Source: Spirochaetaceae bacterium (GTDB lineage Bacteria > Spirochaetota > Spirochaetia > Treponematales > Breznakiellaceae). Taken from it: 6,502 nucleotides of DNA. Location of the stretch: the NCBI GenBank assembly GCA_031283025.1, contig JAITCP010000030.1, forward strand, positions 1 to 6,502, given 5' to 3'. The translations under genes and the position numbers were made by a program. Positions 1-5,109 of this stretch are shown one piece after another (the first letter of the stretch is position 1; the number at the start of each line of letters is the position of its first letter). Under the pieces are notes generated by a model. The model was not told the origin of the DNA. It did not search any database and worked only from the letters and a program-made list of their open reading frames with translations.

Positions 1-278
1 CCAGGGGACATCCACCTCCGATGCTTCCCGGTCCAGTATCGATGGCGGTCTATCTTCATTCCGGTTAACACACGGTAGAGCGTATATCCCATACATCCTG
101 CCTCATAAGCAACTTGAACCGTCCCTTCCTTCTGGTAGGGCAGTATCGCCTTCGCCACTTTTAGAGGATCGCTGTCTATGACCTTTATTGCCGCCGGCTC
201 TTTGCCTTTCATCTCCAAAACCGCCATCTCGGTATTGTCCTTGTGGACATCCAGTCCAATGTAATATACTTTTTTCAT
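1..278 (-). pseudogene. IS110-family (DEDD) transposase, N-terminal part, probably frameshifted
   Basis: From the ATG at 278 the frame reads MKKVYYIGLDVHKD, the classic start of the IS110 RuvC-like DEDD catalytic domain, with the first acidic residue at D10. The second acidic motif, YEAGCMGYTLYR, carries E59. These enzymes cut and rejoin DNA and, in characterised members, are guided by a bridge RNA made from the element's own non-coding end. After residue 77 (KID) the frame stops resembling the family: the expected A-P-x-x-I motif is absent, but G-P-G-S-I appears at the expected distance in another frame (window 34-20). The spacing fits a one-base insertion between about 34 and 48. The gene runs off the window, so its C-terminal DEDD residues and its serine cannot be checked. 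Family assignment is firm; the inactivation is a reading of a short stretch. Confidence 0.7.
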
Positions 279-358
279 CCTGTGCATCCTGTAATATGTG
301 CTAATCCTACACTGTAGGTGAACTCACGTCTTTATTACAGTGAGGCACTTCATATTGT
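1..358 (-). mobile_element. IS110-family insertion sequence, transposase-proximal end (partial)
   Basis: The window opens inside an IS110-type element, whose transposase start and upstream non-coding stretch (about 279-358) are visible; the rest lies off the left edge. The inner boundary is placed near 357-360 because a hairpin repeat begins there with the outer six or seven bases of its left arm missing, as expected if the element inserted into the repeat. IS110 elements recombine at a dinucleotide core, often CT, without making a normal target duplication; a CT at 359-360 is compatible with this. The boundary is inferred from the damaged repeat, not from a known element end. Confidence 0.6.
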
Positions 359-387
359 CTAAAAACAACCGGTTTTTAGAGGTTCCC
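358..387. repeat. Truncated copy of a hairpin repeat, next to the IS110 end
   Basis: Bases 358-366 and 372-380 form a perfect 9-bp stem around the loop AACCG, followed by GGTTCCC (381-387). Reverse-complemented, the unit matches the left end of the three-hairpin element (501-530) except for two bases. Those two changes pair with each other (A:T here, G:C there), so the stem is kept. The outer GGAACC part of the left arm, present in the other copy, is missing here, which marks this as a broken copy cut at about 357. Confidence 0.75.
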
Positions 388-495
388 ATAATTATTTTAA
401 TTTATGGAATGGACAAAATCAATTTGGATAATGAATGCTGAAAGTGCAAAAAGAATAGGGCATCCCGCACCGTTTCCTGAAGAATTGCCAAATAG

Positions 496-500
496 GTTAA
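496..500. repeat. Target-site duplication GTTAA, left copy
   Basis: GTTAA directly precedes the hairpin element and recurs at 619-623 directly after it. Collapsing the two copies restores the methyltransferase frame exactly, which is strong support that this is the duplicated target. Confidence 0.7.
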
Positions 501-501
501 G

Positions 502-536
502 GGAACCTCTGAAAACCGGTTGTTTTCAGAGGTTCC
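502..536. repeat. Perfect 15-bp stem hairpin, left arm of the element
   Basis: Bases 502-516 pair perfectly with 522-536 around a 5-base loop. It is the fuller relative of the broken hairpin at 358-387, in the opposite orientation. With no T-run directly after it, it is unlikely to be a plain terminator. Confidence 0.8.
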
Positions 537-538
537 TT

Positions 539-573
539 TGCAGTTTCTCGCCCTTTGGGCTGTGAAACGTGCA
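539..573. repeat. Central interrupted hairpin of the element
   Basis: TGCA (539-542) and GTTTC (543-547) pair with GAAAC (564-568) and TGCA (570-573), with G569 bulged. The inner GCCC (550-553) pairs with GGGC (557-560). Internal loops TC and TGT separate the two stem parts. Confidence 0.55.
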
Positions 574-586
574 TTTTTAAGCGGTA

Positions 587-616
587 AATCTCTAAAAACT
601 GAAGTTTTTAGAGATT
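587..616. repeat. 13-bp stem hairpin, right arm of the element
   Basis: Bases 587-599 pair with 604-616 around a TGAA loop. The core CTCTAAAAAC is shared with the hairpin at 358-387 and, with one change, with that at 502-536, so all three belong to one repeat family. Confidence 0.75.
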
Positions 617-618
617 CC

Positions 619-623
619 GTTAA
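619..623. repeat. Target-site duplication GTTAA, right copy
   Basis: This is the partner of the GTTAA at 496-500. The methyltransferase frame resumes here (TTA ATT CAA) and reads without a stop to 859. Confidence 0.7.
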
Positions 624-890
624 TTCAATTATATTCATTTACTAATGACATAATACTTGATCCTTTTATGGGCAGTGGAACAACCGCTATTGCCGCAATA
701 AAATCAAAAAGGAACTATATTGGTTATGACATTAATGAAGAATATATAAAATTAGCTAATGATAGGATAAAAATTGTTTTGCAGGATTCAATTACTTTAT
801 TTGAAACAATCGAAAATGAAGTATTGGAATATGAACCCTCTATCATAAGTGCAATATAAATGATATTGTGAATGTGGCACAAAATACTTC

Positions 891-951
891 ACATAACAGG
901 ACTGTAACTGTACGCCGCTAAAGCGGCTAAGCTACAGCCGGAACGTTAGAG
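891..951 (+). other. attC-like structured site behind the methyltransferase remnant
   Basis: This 61-bp stretch has the outline of an integron attC site. ACATAAC (891-897) resembles the R'' box RYYYAAC at 6 of 7 positions, and GTTAGAG (945-951) resembles the R' box GTTRRRY at 6 of 7. Between them CTGTA (908-912) pairs with TACAG (933-937), and inside that GCCGCT (914-919) pairs with AGCGGC (922-927). It lies 32 bases after a gene stop, where an attC normally sits in a gene cassette. Against it, pairing between the two boxes is limited to TAAC/GTTA, and only one such site is in view. It could instead be an unrelated palindrome or a weak terminator. Confidence 0.4.
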
Positions 952-981
952 TAAGAAAATGTTGCTGTAAAGGAAAAATTC

Positions 982-1872
982 ATGAAAACACCTGACAATC
1001 AAACCGGGCAAAAGATCGGCAAGAAACTCCTCAAGGCCGCCCTGGCGGTTCAGCGCAACGAAGTAACAGAATACCTTGTATATACCCGCCTGGCAAAAAT
1101 GTGCAAAAACCCCCACAACGCAGAGGTACTCCGTTCCGTGGGTAAAGATGAGCTGGCCCATTCCCTCTATTGGAAGGAACAAACCGGCGTCGAAACCAAG
1201 CCCAACCAGCTCAAGGCGTTTTGTACGATTTTATCGACACGGATTTTCGGCCTTACTTTTACCCTTAAGCAAATGGAAAAGAACGAAGGGGCAGCCCAGA
1301 AGATCTATGAAAAACTTATCGAACATTTTCCCGGAGCAAAAAAGATCAGGGATGACGAAGAAGCCCATGAAAAAGAACTTCTTAATATGCTGGATGAGGA
1401 ATTACTCAAATATGTTGGTTCTATTGTGCTGGGCCTTAATGACGCGCTGGTGGAACTGACCGGAGCGTTGGCCGGTTTTACCCTGGCCCTGGGAAAGACC
1501 AAACTGATCAGTCTTGCCGGCCTTGTAACGGGCATTTCCGCCGCTTTTTCCATGGCCGCTTCTGACTACCTTGCCGAGCGGTCCGAAAATAACCCGCGCG
1601 CGGGCAAGTCTGCCCTGTATACCGGTATGGCCTACATTATTACCGTGGTGTTCCTTATACTGCCTTTTCTTTTACTGGATAACCCTTTTCTGGCTCTGGC
1701 AATTACCCTTACCGCCGCAGTATTGATCATTTTCCTTTTTACCTACTACATTTCAACCGCCAAAGACCTGAATTTTACCCGCCGTTTTCTGGAAATGATC
1801 CTTATCAGCCTTGGGGTTGCCGCCCTGTCCTTTGGCGTGGGGTATGTGCTTAAAAACGTGCTGGATGTATAG
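982..1872 (+). CDS. Ferritin-like/VIT1 (CCC1) fusion, probable membrane iron or manganese transporter
   Basis: The 296-residue protein has two parts. Residues about 10-140 are a ferritin-like (rubrerythrin-type) helical bundle with likely di-iron ligands E27 or E30, E57-L-A-H60, E99 or E102 and E126-E-A-H129; the two ExxH motifs are clear. Residues about 143-294 are a VIT1/CCC1 membrane domain with about five hydrophobic helices; the first, GLNDALVELTGALAGFTLAL, has the family's G-x-x-D and glutamate pattern. The layout matches MbfA-type membrane-bound ferritins, which export iron from the cytoplasm under iron or peroxide stress. Here the role is inferred, and manganese is an alternative. The ATG at 982 is preceded by AAAGGA (969-974) at good spacing. 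It stands alone on the plus strand, and no clear promoter or Fur-type operator was seen in the 120 bases upstream. Confidence 0.85.
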   Translation: MKTPDNQTGQKIGKKLLKAALAVQRNEVTEYLVYTRLAKMCKNPHNAEVLRSVGKDELAHSLYWKEQTGVETKPNQLKAFCTILSTRIFGLTFTLKQMEKNEGAAQKIYEKLIEHFPGAKKIRDDEEAHEKELLNMLDEELLKYVGSIVLGLNDALVELTGALAGFTLALGKTKLISLAGLVTGISAAFSMAASDYLAERSENNPRAGKSALYTGMAYIITVVFLILPFLLLDNPFLALAITLTAAVLIIFLFTYYISTAKDLNFTRRFLEMILISLGVAALSFGVGYVLKNVLDV

Positions 1873-1972
1873 TGATGAAACCGGGGTTTTGTAATTTTTT
1901 CATAATAAAGTTGTTTTCCTTTGTGATGGAGTAAAAAGCAAAAAATCTTATTTTATTGGGAAGGTATCATTT

Positions 1973-2758
1973 ATGCAAAAAAAACGGTTTTTGATTGTTT
2001 TGATTATTGGGATTTGCCTTTGTCAGGGGCTTTTTGGTCAGTCCGGAATGGGTTTGAGCCTGGGTTTCCAGTACGGAACGGCCCAGATTATCGAAAATAA
2101 GAATACCCTTAGGGAGATCACCGAGCCGGGGCTGTTGATAAATTTCCGCATGACGCCCGGACCTATTGGGTTTTTTGGCCGGTTTGGGATGCTCTTTCCT
2201 TCCCAAGTTACCGAAGGAAAATTAACTCTTAGTTATGATCAGTACGACTATATTCTCTTTTTCAATGCCGGAGGAGGAGTAACTGCCGGCACCAGGCTGA
2301 ATAATATGTTTTCTCTTGTTTTCGACATAGGGCTTAGCATTAACAACTTGCTCTACGGCGGTTATTACACAGAAAATATTGATACCAGGTGGGAAATTAA
2401 GCTTGAAAATATCGGAAAAACCTATACAGGAGGGTATGCCTTTAAGGATGTGAAAATGAGTGAATCCTATAACGATGTGGGAATAGGCCTCCTGGGAAAC
2501 GCCGCCCTGCGCTTTAATTTTACCTCCAATGTATTCCTTGAATTAGGGATAGCGGCAAGTTTTGACTTTATGCGCTTTAAATCCTTTGAATTTAGCGCCC
2601 AGTTTAAGGAAACTGAGTGGGGTATGGCCAAAGAGAATTTTCCGGATGCAAAAGTTGATGAGAAAAACCGTAAAGTGATATTTGAGGAGAATAGCAAATT
2701 TAGTATCTTTAAGCAGTTTACCTTTATACCCAGCCTAAGTATAGGTTTTAGTTTGTAA
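1973..2758 (+). CDS. Exported beta-barrel-like protein, probable outer-membrane protein
   Basis: This 261-residue protein has no recognised name. Residues 1-22 form a clear signal peptide: KKR, a hydrophobic core, then GLFG before Q23, suiting signal peptidase I. The cysteines at 15 and 17 do not sit in a good lipobox, so a lipoprotein is less likely. The mature part alternates short aromatic and glycine-rich strands (for example GMGLSLGFQYG, YILFFNAGGGVTAG, ALRFNFTSNVFLELGIAAS) and ends with a strand finishing SIGFSL, all typical of outer-membrane beta-barrels. A role in the outer membrane or periplasm is inferred; substrate or partner is unknown. The ATG follows GGGAAGG (1958-1964) at good spacing. 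The 100-base gap upstream has no convincing promoter. The 3' end overlaps the convergent ttcA-like gene by 11 bases. Confidence 0.75.
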   Translation: MQKKRFLIVLIIGICLCQGLFGQSGMGLSLGFQYGTAQIIENKNTLREITEPGLLINFRMTPGPIGFFGRFGMLFPSQVTEGKLTLSYDQYDYILFFNAGGGVTAGTRLNNMFSLVFDIGLSINNLLYGGYYTENIDTRWEIKLENIGKTYTGGYAFKDVKMSESYNDVGIGLLGNAALRFNFTSNVFLELGIAASFDFMRFKSFEFSAQFKETEWGMAKENFPDAKVDEKNRKVIFEENSKFSIFKQFTFIPSLSIGFSL

Positions 2759-3479
2759 GCGCCCTTATAATACGCCGCTTTACCGCACCGGAACCGCCGG
2801 TAAGAGCGGCTATTTTTTCCCGCATTTCCCGCCGTTGGGAATGTATGCCGTAAGGGCACGTACAGGCCGCTTTAAGGGTGTCCTGTTCCGCCGCGCAGGC
2901 AATGATTTGCCGTTCTTCCAGAAAGGCCAGCGGCCTGATCAGCGTTACCGGATACTTCCGGTAATCGATCTTTACCGGCATGGCGGAAAGCTCACCCCTG
3001 GCGCAAAGGTTCATAAAAAATGTTTCGATAATGTCATCCAGATGGTGCCCAAGGGCGATTTTGTTAAAGTCGTTTTCTACCGCGTATTTAAGGAGTTCCG
3101 TCCGGCGCTGTGTGGAACACCAGTAACAGTTCATTTTTCTTCCCGGTTTTAGCCTGCCAACCACAGGAACAAAAAGATCGGTAAAGGGGATACCCCAGCC
3201 CTCCAATTTTTCCGCCAGGACGGATTTTTTGCAGCACGCGCAAAAATCGGTGGAGATGTGGAGAGCGGCCAGTTCGTAATCAAATTTTAGGCTTTGCTTG
3301 AGCCGGGAAAGGGCCCAGGCCATAACGGTAGAATCCTTGCCGCCGGAAACGGCAATCAGTATGCGGTCTCCGTCTGCGATTAGTTCTTGTTCCAGCACCG
3401 CCCGTGCGGTACGTTTGCGGACAACTTCACCGGCTTTGCCCTGAGTCCGGGCGGCGCGGCGGAGAAAGCGGTCAGCCAT
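2748..3479 (-). CDS. ttcA: TtcA-family tRNA thiolation ATPase (probable tRNA 2-thiocytidine synthetase)
   Basis: The 243-residue protein belongs to the adenine-nucleotide alpha hydrolase group. The PP-loop SGGKDS is at 45-50 and GHHLDD, typical of TtcA and TilS, at 144-149. The pair C118-x-x-C121 (NCYWC) with a late cysteine (C206 or C208, in ACTCPYG) matches the three cysteines that hold the [4Fe-4S] cluster in TtcA. TtcA uses ATP and the cluster to replace the oxygen at C2 of cytidine 32 in some tRNAs; that activity is inferred. An extra cysteine group, C80, C82 and C83, is noteworthy. A TtcA-like paralogue with another tRNA or sulfur target is possible. Its ATG overlaps the end of the upstream tcdA by 8 bases (ATGGCTGA), suggesting translational coupling as last gene of the operon. 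Its 3' end carries the terminator of the facing gene. Confidence 0.75.
   Translation of the reverse strand: MADRFLRRAARTQGKAGEVVRKRTARAVLEQELIADGDRILIAVSGGKDSTVMAWALSRLKQSLKFDYELAALHISTDFCACCKKSVLAEKLEGWGIPFTDLFVPVVGRLKPGRKMNCYWCSTQRRTELLKYAVENDFNKIALGHHLDDIIETFFMNLCARGELSAMPVKIDYRKYPVTLIRPLAFLEERQIIACAAEQDTLKAACTCPYGIHSQRREMREKIAALTGGSGAVKRRIIRALTN
2774..2818 (+). terminator. Intrinsic terminator of the beta-barrel gene, inside the ttcA-like coding end
   Basis: GCCGCT TTACCG (2774-2785) pairs with CGGTAA (2798-2803) and AGCGGC (2805-2810), giving 12 base pairs with one bulged G at 2804 and a 12-base loop. The stem is followed by TATTTTTT (2811-2818). The T-run is only on the plus strand, so it ends transcription of the gene stopping at 2758. 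The same bases encode the C-terminal residues of the convergent gene. Confidence 0.8.
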
Positions 3480-4413
3480 TACACAGGTCCCGTATCACGA
3501 GGCTTGCCAAAATCATCCCCGCCGCGGCGGTTACCGTTACAATGCTGCCGTTTATCTTTTTTTTGGAAGAACACTGTCCGGTACACCCGGTATCATCATC
3601 AATATGTTCCTGCCTGCCGCAGGGGGGCTCGTCGCTGTACACCACGGTAAAGCGTCCGGTAAAACCCCGCTTCCGCAGCCCCTGCCGTACCAGCCGGGCC
3701 AGAGGGCAGCCGGAACTGTCCCAAATGTCCGCCGTTTTTAGCCGGGTTGGATCCAGACGGGAAGCCATTCCCATGGAAGAGAACAGGCGCGGGTGCGGAT
3801 CGCCGCCGGGGGCCTGAGCGCTGCGGAGCCCGCTCACAAATTCAATCAAGTCAATCTTGTTGGGCAGGGTGTCGATTGCGTCGATAACATAACCGGCGTT
3901 TTCAATTTCAAAAAGTAACGCTGTTGCCGCAGCCGAATCCTCAACAGATGCCGCAGCGGGAACAGTAATGGCCGCTGAAATTGTTTCCCTGGAAAAAATC
4001 CTGTTAATGGCAGTTACTTCACAGTGGGGGTTGATTTCCAGAAGCCTTGCCTTTAGGGCATCCGCCTTGGGCTGCCCAACCGAACAGGGCAGGGCCTGGA
4101 TTTGGCGGTTGATGTTGGTAACGCAGACAGTGTCGTTATCAACGATAGTGATGTGTAGAAGCCCTGAACGAACAAGGGCTTCCGCCGCCCAGCTTCCCAC
4201 GCCGCCAAGGCCGACAACGGTAACCCGCGTTTGTGCAAGCGCCTCCAAAGCGGCTTCGCCCAACAAAAGGCCCACGCGCTGCAATTCGGGGCGATGGCGG
4301 TCGGGGAGACCGTGATCAGGGATACTGTTGTCGTGGTGGGGGCGGTCGGGGAGACCGTTGTCAGGAAGACCGCGGCTGCTATGATTGGCAGGGCGGGGGG
4401 CTTCTGTGCTCAC
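3472..4413 (-). CDS. tcdA: tRNA threonylcarbamoyladenosine dehydratase (TcdA/CsdL), ThiF/E1-like family
   Basis: This is an E1-like, ATP-using enzyme that cyclises t6A at position 37 of ANN-decoding tRNAs to ct6A. From the GTG at 4413 it has 313 residues. The nucleotide-binding GLGGVG is at 68-73 with the acidic strand end VDND (91-94), then N102-R-Q, and DAID at 178-181; the family opening LLLGEAALEAL is at 49-59. The core starts only near residue 43; before it lies a low-complexity tail with repeated GLPD and NGLPDR units, unusual for the family. GTG at 4413 was chosen because it lies 2 bases after the nth stop; the frame stays open to a TTG at 4476, but that would overlap nth by 61 bases. 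A loop near 265-281 with three cysteines is odd, and the region about 145-170 is alanine-rich. The assignment is good to family level. Confidence 0.8.
   Translation of the reverse strand: MSTEAPRPANHSSRGLPDNGLPDRPHHDNSIPDHGLPDRHRPELQRVGLLLGEAALEALAQTRVTVVGLGGVGSWAAEALVRSGLLHITIVDNDTVCVTNINRQIQALPCSVGQPKADALKARLLEINPHCEVTAINRIFSRETISAAITVPAAASVEDSAAATALLFEIENAGYVIDAIDTLPNKIDLIEFVSGLRSAQAPGGDPHPRLFSSMGMASRLDPTRLKTADIWDSSGCPLARLVRQGLRKRGFTGRFTVVYSDEPPCGRQEHIDDDTGCTGQCSSKKKINGSIVTVTAAAGMILASLVIRDLCNG
4296..4358. repeat. 18-bp direct repeat in the 5' part of tcdA
   Basis: GGCGGTCGGGGAGACCGT occurs at 4296-4313 and again, identical, at 4341-4358. The 45-base period equals 15 codons, so the repeat adds whole units to the protein (GLPDRH and GLPDRP on the coding strand). 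A degenerate third unit (AGACCGCGG) follows at 4367-4375. It looks like slippage or small tandem duplication in the N-terminal tail. Confidence 0.75.
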
Positions 4414-4415
4414 GG

Positions 4416-5096
4416 TTACCGTGTTTTTCCAACGCCGATACGGGCGCAGTACGGAGCTATGACGCACAGCGAGCAATAGGGGCTTACCGGGCGGCAGATG
4501 TTCTGACCGTAAAGAACAAGGAGGGGGTTCAGCGCCTTCCAGAATTTCCGGGGCAGAATTTGCCGGAGGATCATCTCCGTTTCTTCAGGGGTTTGCGAAC
4601 AAAGCCAGCCTGCCCTGTTGGAAATCCGGTGGACATGGACATCTACGCAGATTCCGTCTTTGCCATAGGCTTCTATAATAACAAGATTTGCGGTTTTTCT
4701 TCCCACCCCGGGAAGGCTTAGCAGGGTATCTAAATCGGAAGGGACTTTTCCGCCGTAATTATCCAGCAGCAGGGCGGCGATCTTTTTCAGGTTTGCCGCC
4801 TTGGTGCGGTAAAAGCCCGCGGGGTAGGCCAGTTCCGCCACGGTTTCCTCTTTTAGTGCCAGGAGTTTTGCCGGAGTGGGGGCTTTGGACAGAAGCGCCC
4901 TGGAACACTTAAGAGTTACCTCGTCCTTGGTACGGAGGCTCAGGATCGTGGAAACCAGCACGGCCCAGGGATCGCTATTGTAACGTTCCGCTACTGTGGT
5001 TACAGAAGGATCGCCGGTTCCGGTTTTTTGCAGTTCCTTCCGCCATTTTTTTAAGGCCGCCACAATATCGTCCCATTCAAGGGATTCACTATTCAC
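4416..5096 (-). CDS. nth: Endonuclease III (DNA N-glycosylase/AP lyase)
   Basis: The 226-residue enzyme removes oxidised pyrimidines and nicks the abasic site in base-excision repair. The helix-hairpin-helix LPGVGRKTANLV (128-139) carries the catalytic lysine K134; VDVHVHR (151-157) carries the catalytic aspartate D152. C201-x6-C208-x2-C211-x5-C217 is the standard [4Fe-4S] loop. Length is usual. The start is GTG, supported by an AAGGAGG site 6 bases upstream. The motif LSLRTKD (52-58) replaces the LSAQTTD of E. coli Nth, a variation seen in some relatives. It lies 12 bases after ispF and 2 before tcdA, so it is probably read from the upstream operon promoter, outside the window. Another HhH-family glycosylase is possible but the motifs favour Nth. 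Confidence 0.9.
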   Translation of the reverse strand: MNSESLEWDDIVAALKKWRKELQKTGTGDPSVTTVAERYNSDPWAVLVSTILSLRTKDEVTLKCSRALLSKAPTPAKLLALKEETVAELAYPAGFYRTKAANLKKIAALLLDNYGGKVPSDLDTLLSLPGVGRKTANLVIIEAYGKDGICVDVHVHRISNRAGWLCSQTPEETEMILRQILPRKFWKALNPLLVLYGQNICRPVSPYCSLCVIAPYCARIGVGKTR

Positions 5097-5102
5097 CCCG
5101 AT

Positions 5103-5109
5103 CCTCCTT
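5103..5109 (-). promoter_or_regulatory. Strong ribosome binding site AAGGAGG of nth
   Basis: On the minus strand AAGGAGG lies 6 bases before the GTG at 5096 and decides this non-ATG start. Its first base coincides with the last base of the ispF stop codon, so ribosomes ending ispF stop on top of it. Confidence 0.8.

Larger units (their letters stand above)
501..618. mobile_element. 118-bp three-hairpin MITE-like element
   Basis: A short non-coding element sits between GTTAA duplications. Its ends are imperfect inverted repeats: GGGAACCTCTGAAAAC on the left, and GGAATCTCTAAAAAC when the right end is read inward. It is built of three hairpins. The first has a perfect 15-bp stem (502-516 with 522-536, loop CGGTT). 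The second, at 539-573, pairs TGCAGTTTC plus GCCC with GGGC plus GAAAC and TGCA around a TTT loop, with small internal bulges. The third has a 13-bp stem (587-599 with 604-616, loop TGAA). It has no coding capacity, so if mobile it must be moved by an enzyme supplied elsewhere. It could be a MITE, or a REP/BIME-like palindromic element; the 5-bp duplication favours transposase-type insertion. Confidence 0.7.
404..859 (+). pseudogene. DNA methyltransferase (N4/N6 type), C-terminal remnant split by a hairpin element
   Basis: Two pieces in the same frame, 404-499 and 620-859, join into one protein once the inserted element (501-618) and one copy of GTTAA are removed. The first piece holds the region ending in IGHPAPFPEELP, typical of the part of these enzymes that precedes the SAM site. 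The join gives RLIQLYSFTNDIILDPFMGS, leading straight into the DPF-x-GSGTT SAM-binding motif and then NYIGYDINEEYI. The order fits a class with the catalytic DPPY motif further N-terminal, which is not in the window. The insert plus duplication is 123 bases, so frame is kept, but the insert brings a TGA at 563-565. Upstream of 404 the same frame has stops at 389 and 398, so the 5' end is also lost or degraded. The sequence is much more AT-rich than the chromosomal genes to the right, which suggests transfer. It was probably a restriction-modification or orphan methylase; specificity cannot be read. Confidence 0.8.

Noticed and set aside
276..292. Tandem CATCCTGTG-CATCCTGT at the transposase start
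   Set aside because: Two copies of an 8-base unit over the start codon; too short to read as an operator or array without more copies.
402..638. Minus-strand open frame of 78 codons over the methyltransferase remnant
   Set aside because: It runs through the hairpin element and the antisense of the methyltransferase; its length reflects palindromic sequence, and it has no family resemblance.
1878..1900. Possible terminator after the ferritin-like/VIT1 gene
   Set aside because: AAACC and GGTTT flank only a two-base loop, and the T-rich part starts after TTTTGTAA; the stem is too weak to call.
1911..1953. Possible promoter before the beta-barrel gene
   Set aside because: TTGTTT and TTGTGA occur, but no -10 box at 16-18 bases matches well; AT-rich sequence alone is not enough.
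3404..3817. Plus-strand open frame across the ttcA-tcdA junction
   Set aside because: It is antisense to two well-supported genes and its product resembles no family.
4414..4476. Longer start (TTG at 4476) for tcdA
   Set aside because: It overlaps nth by 61 bases and has no ribosome site; GTG at 4413, two bases after the nth stop, fits the tight operon better.
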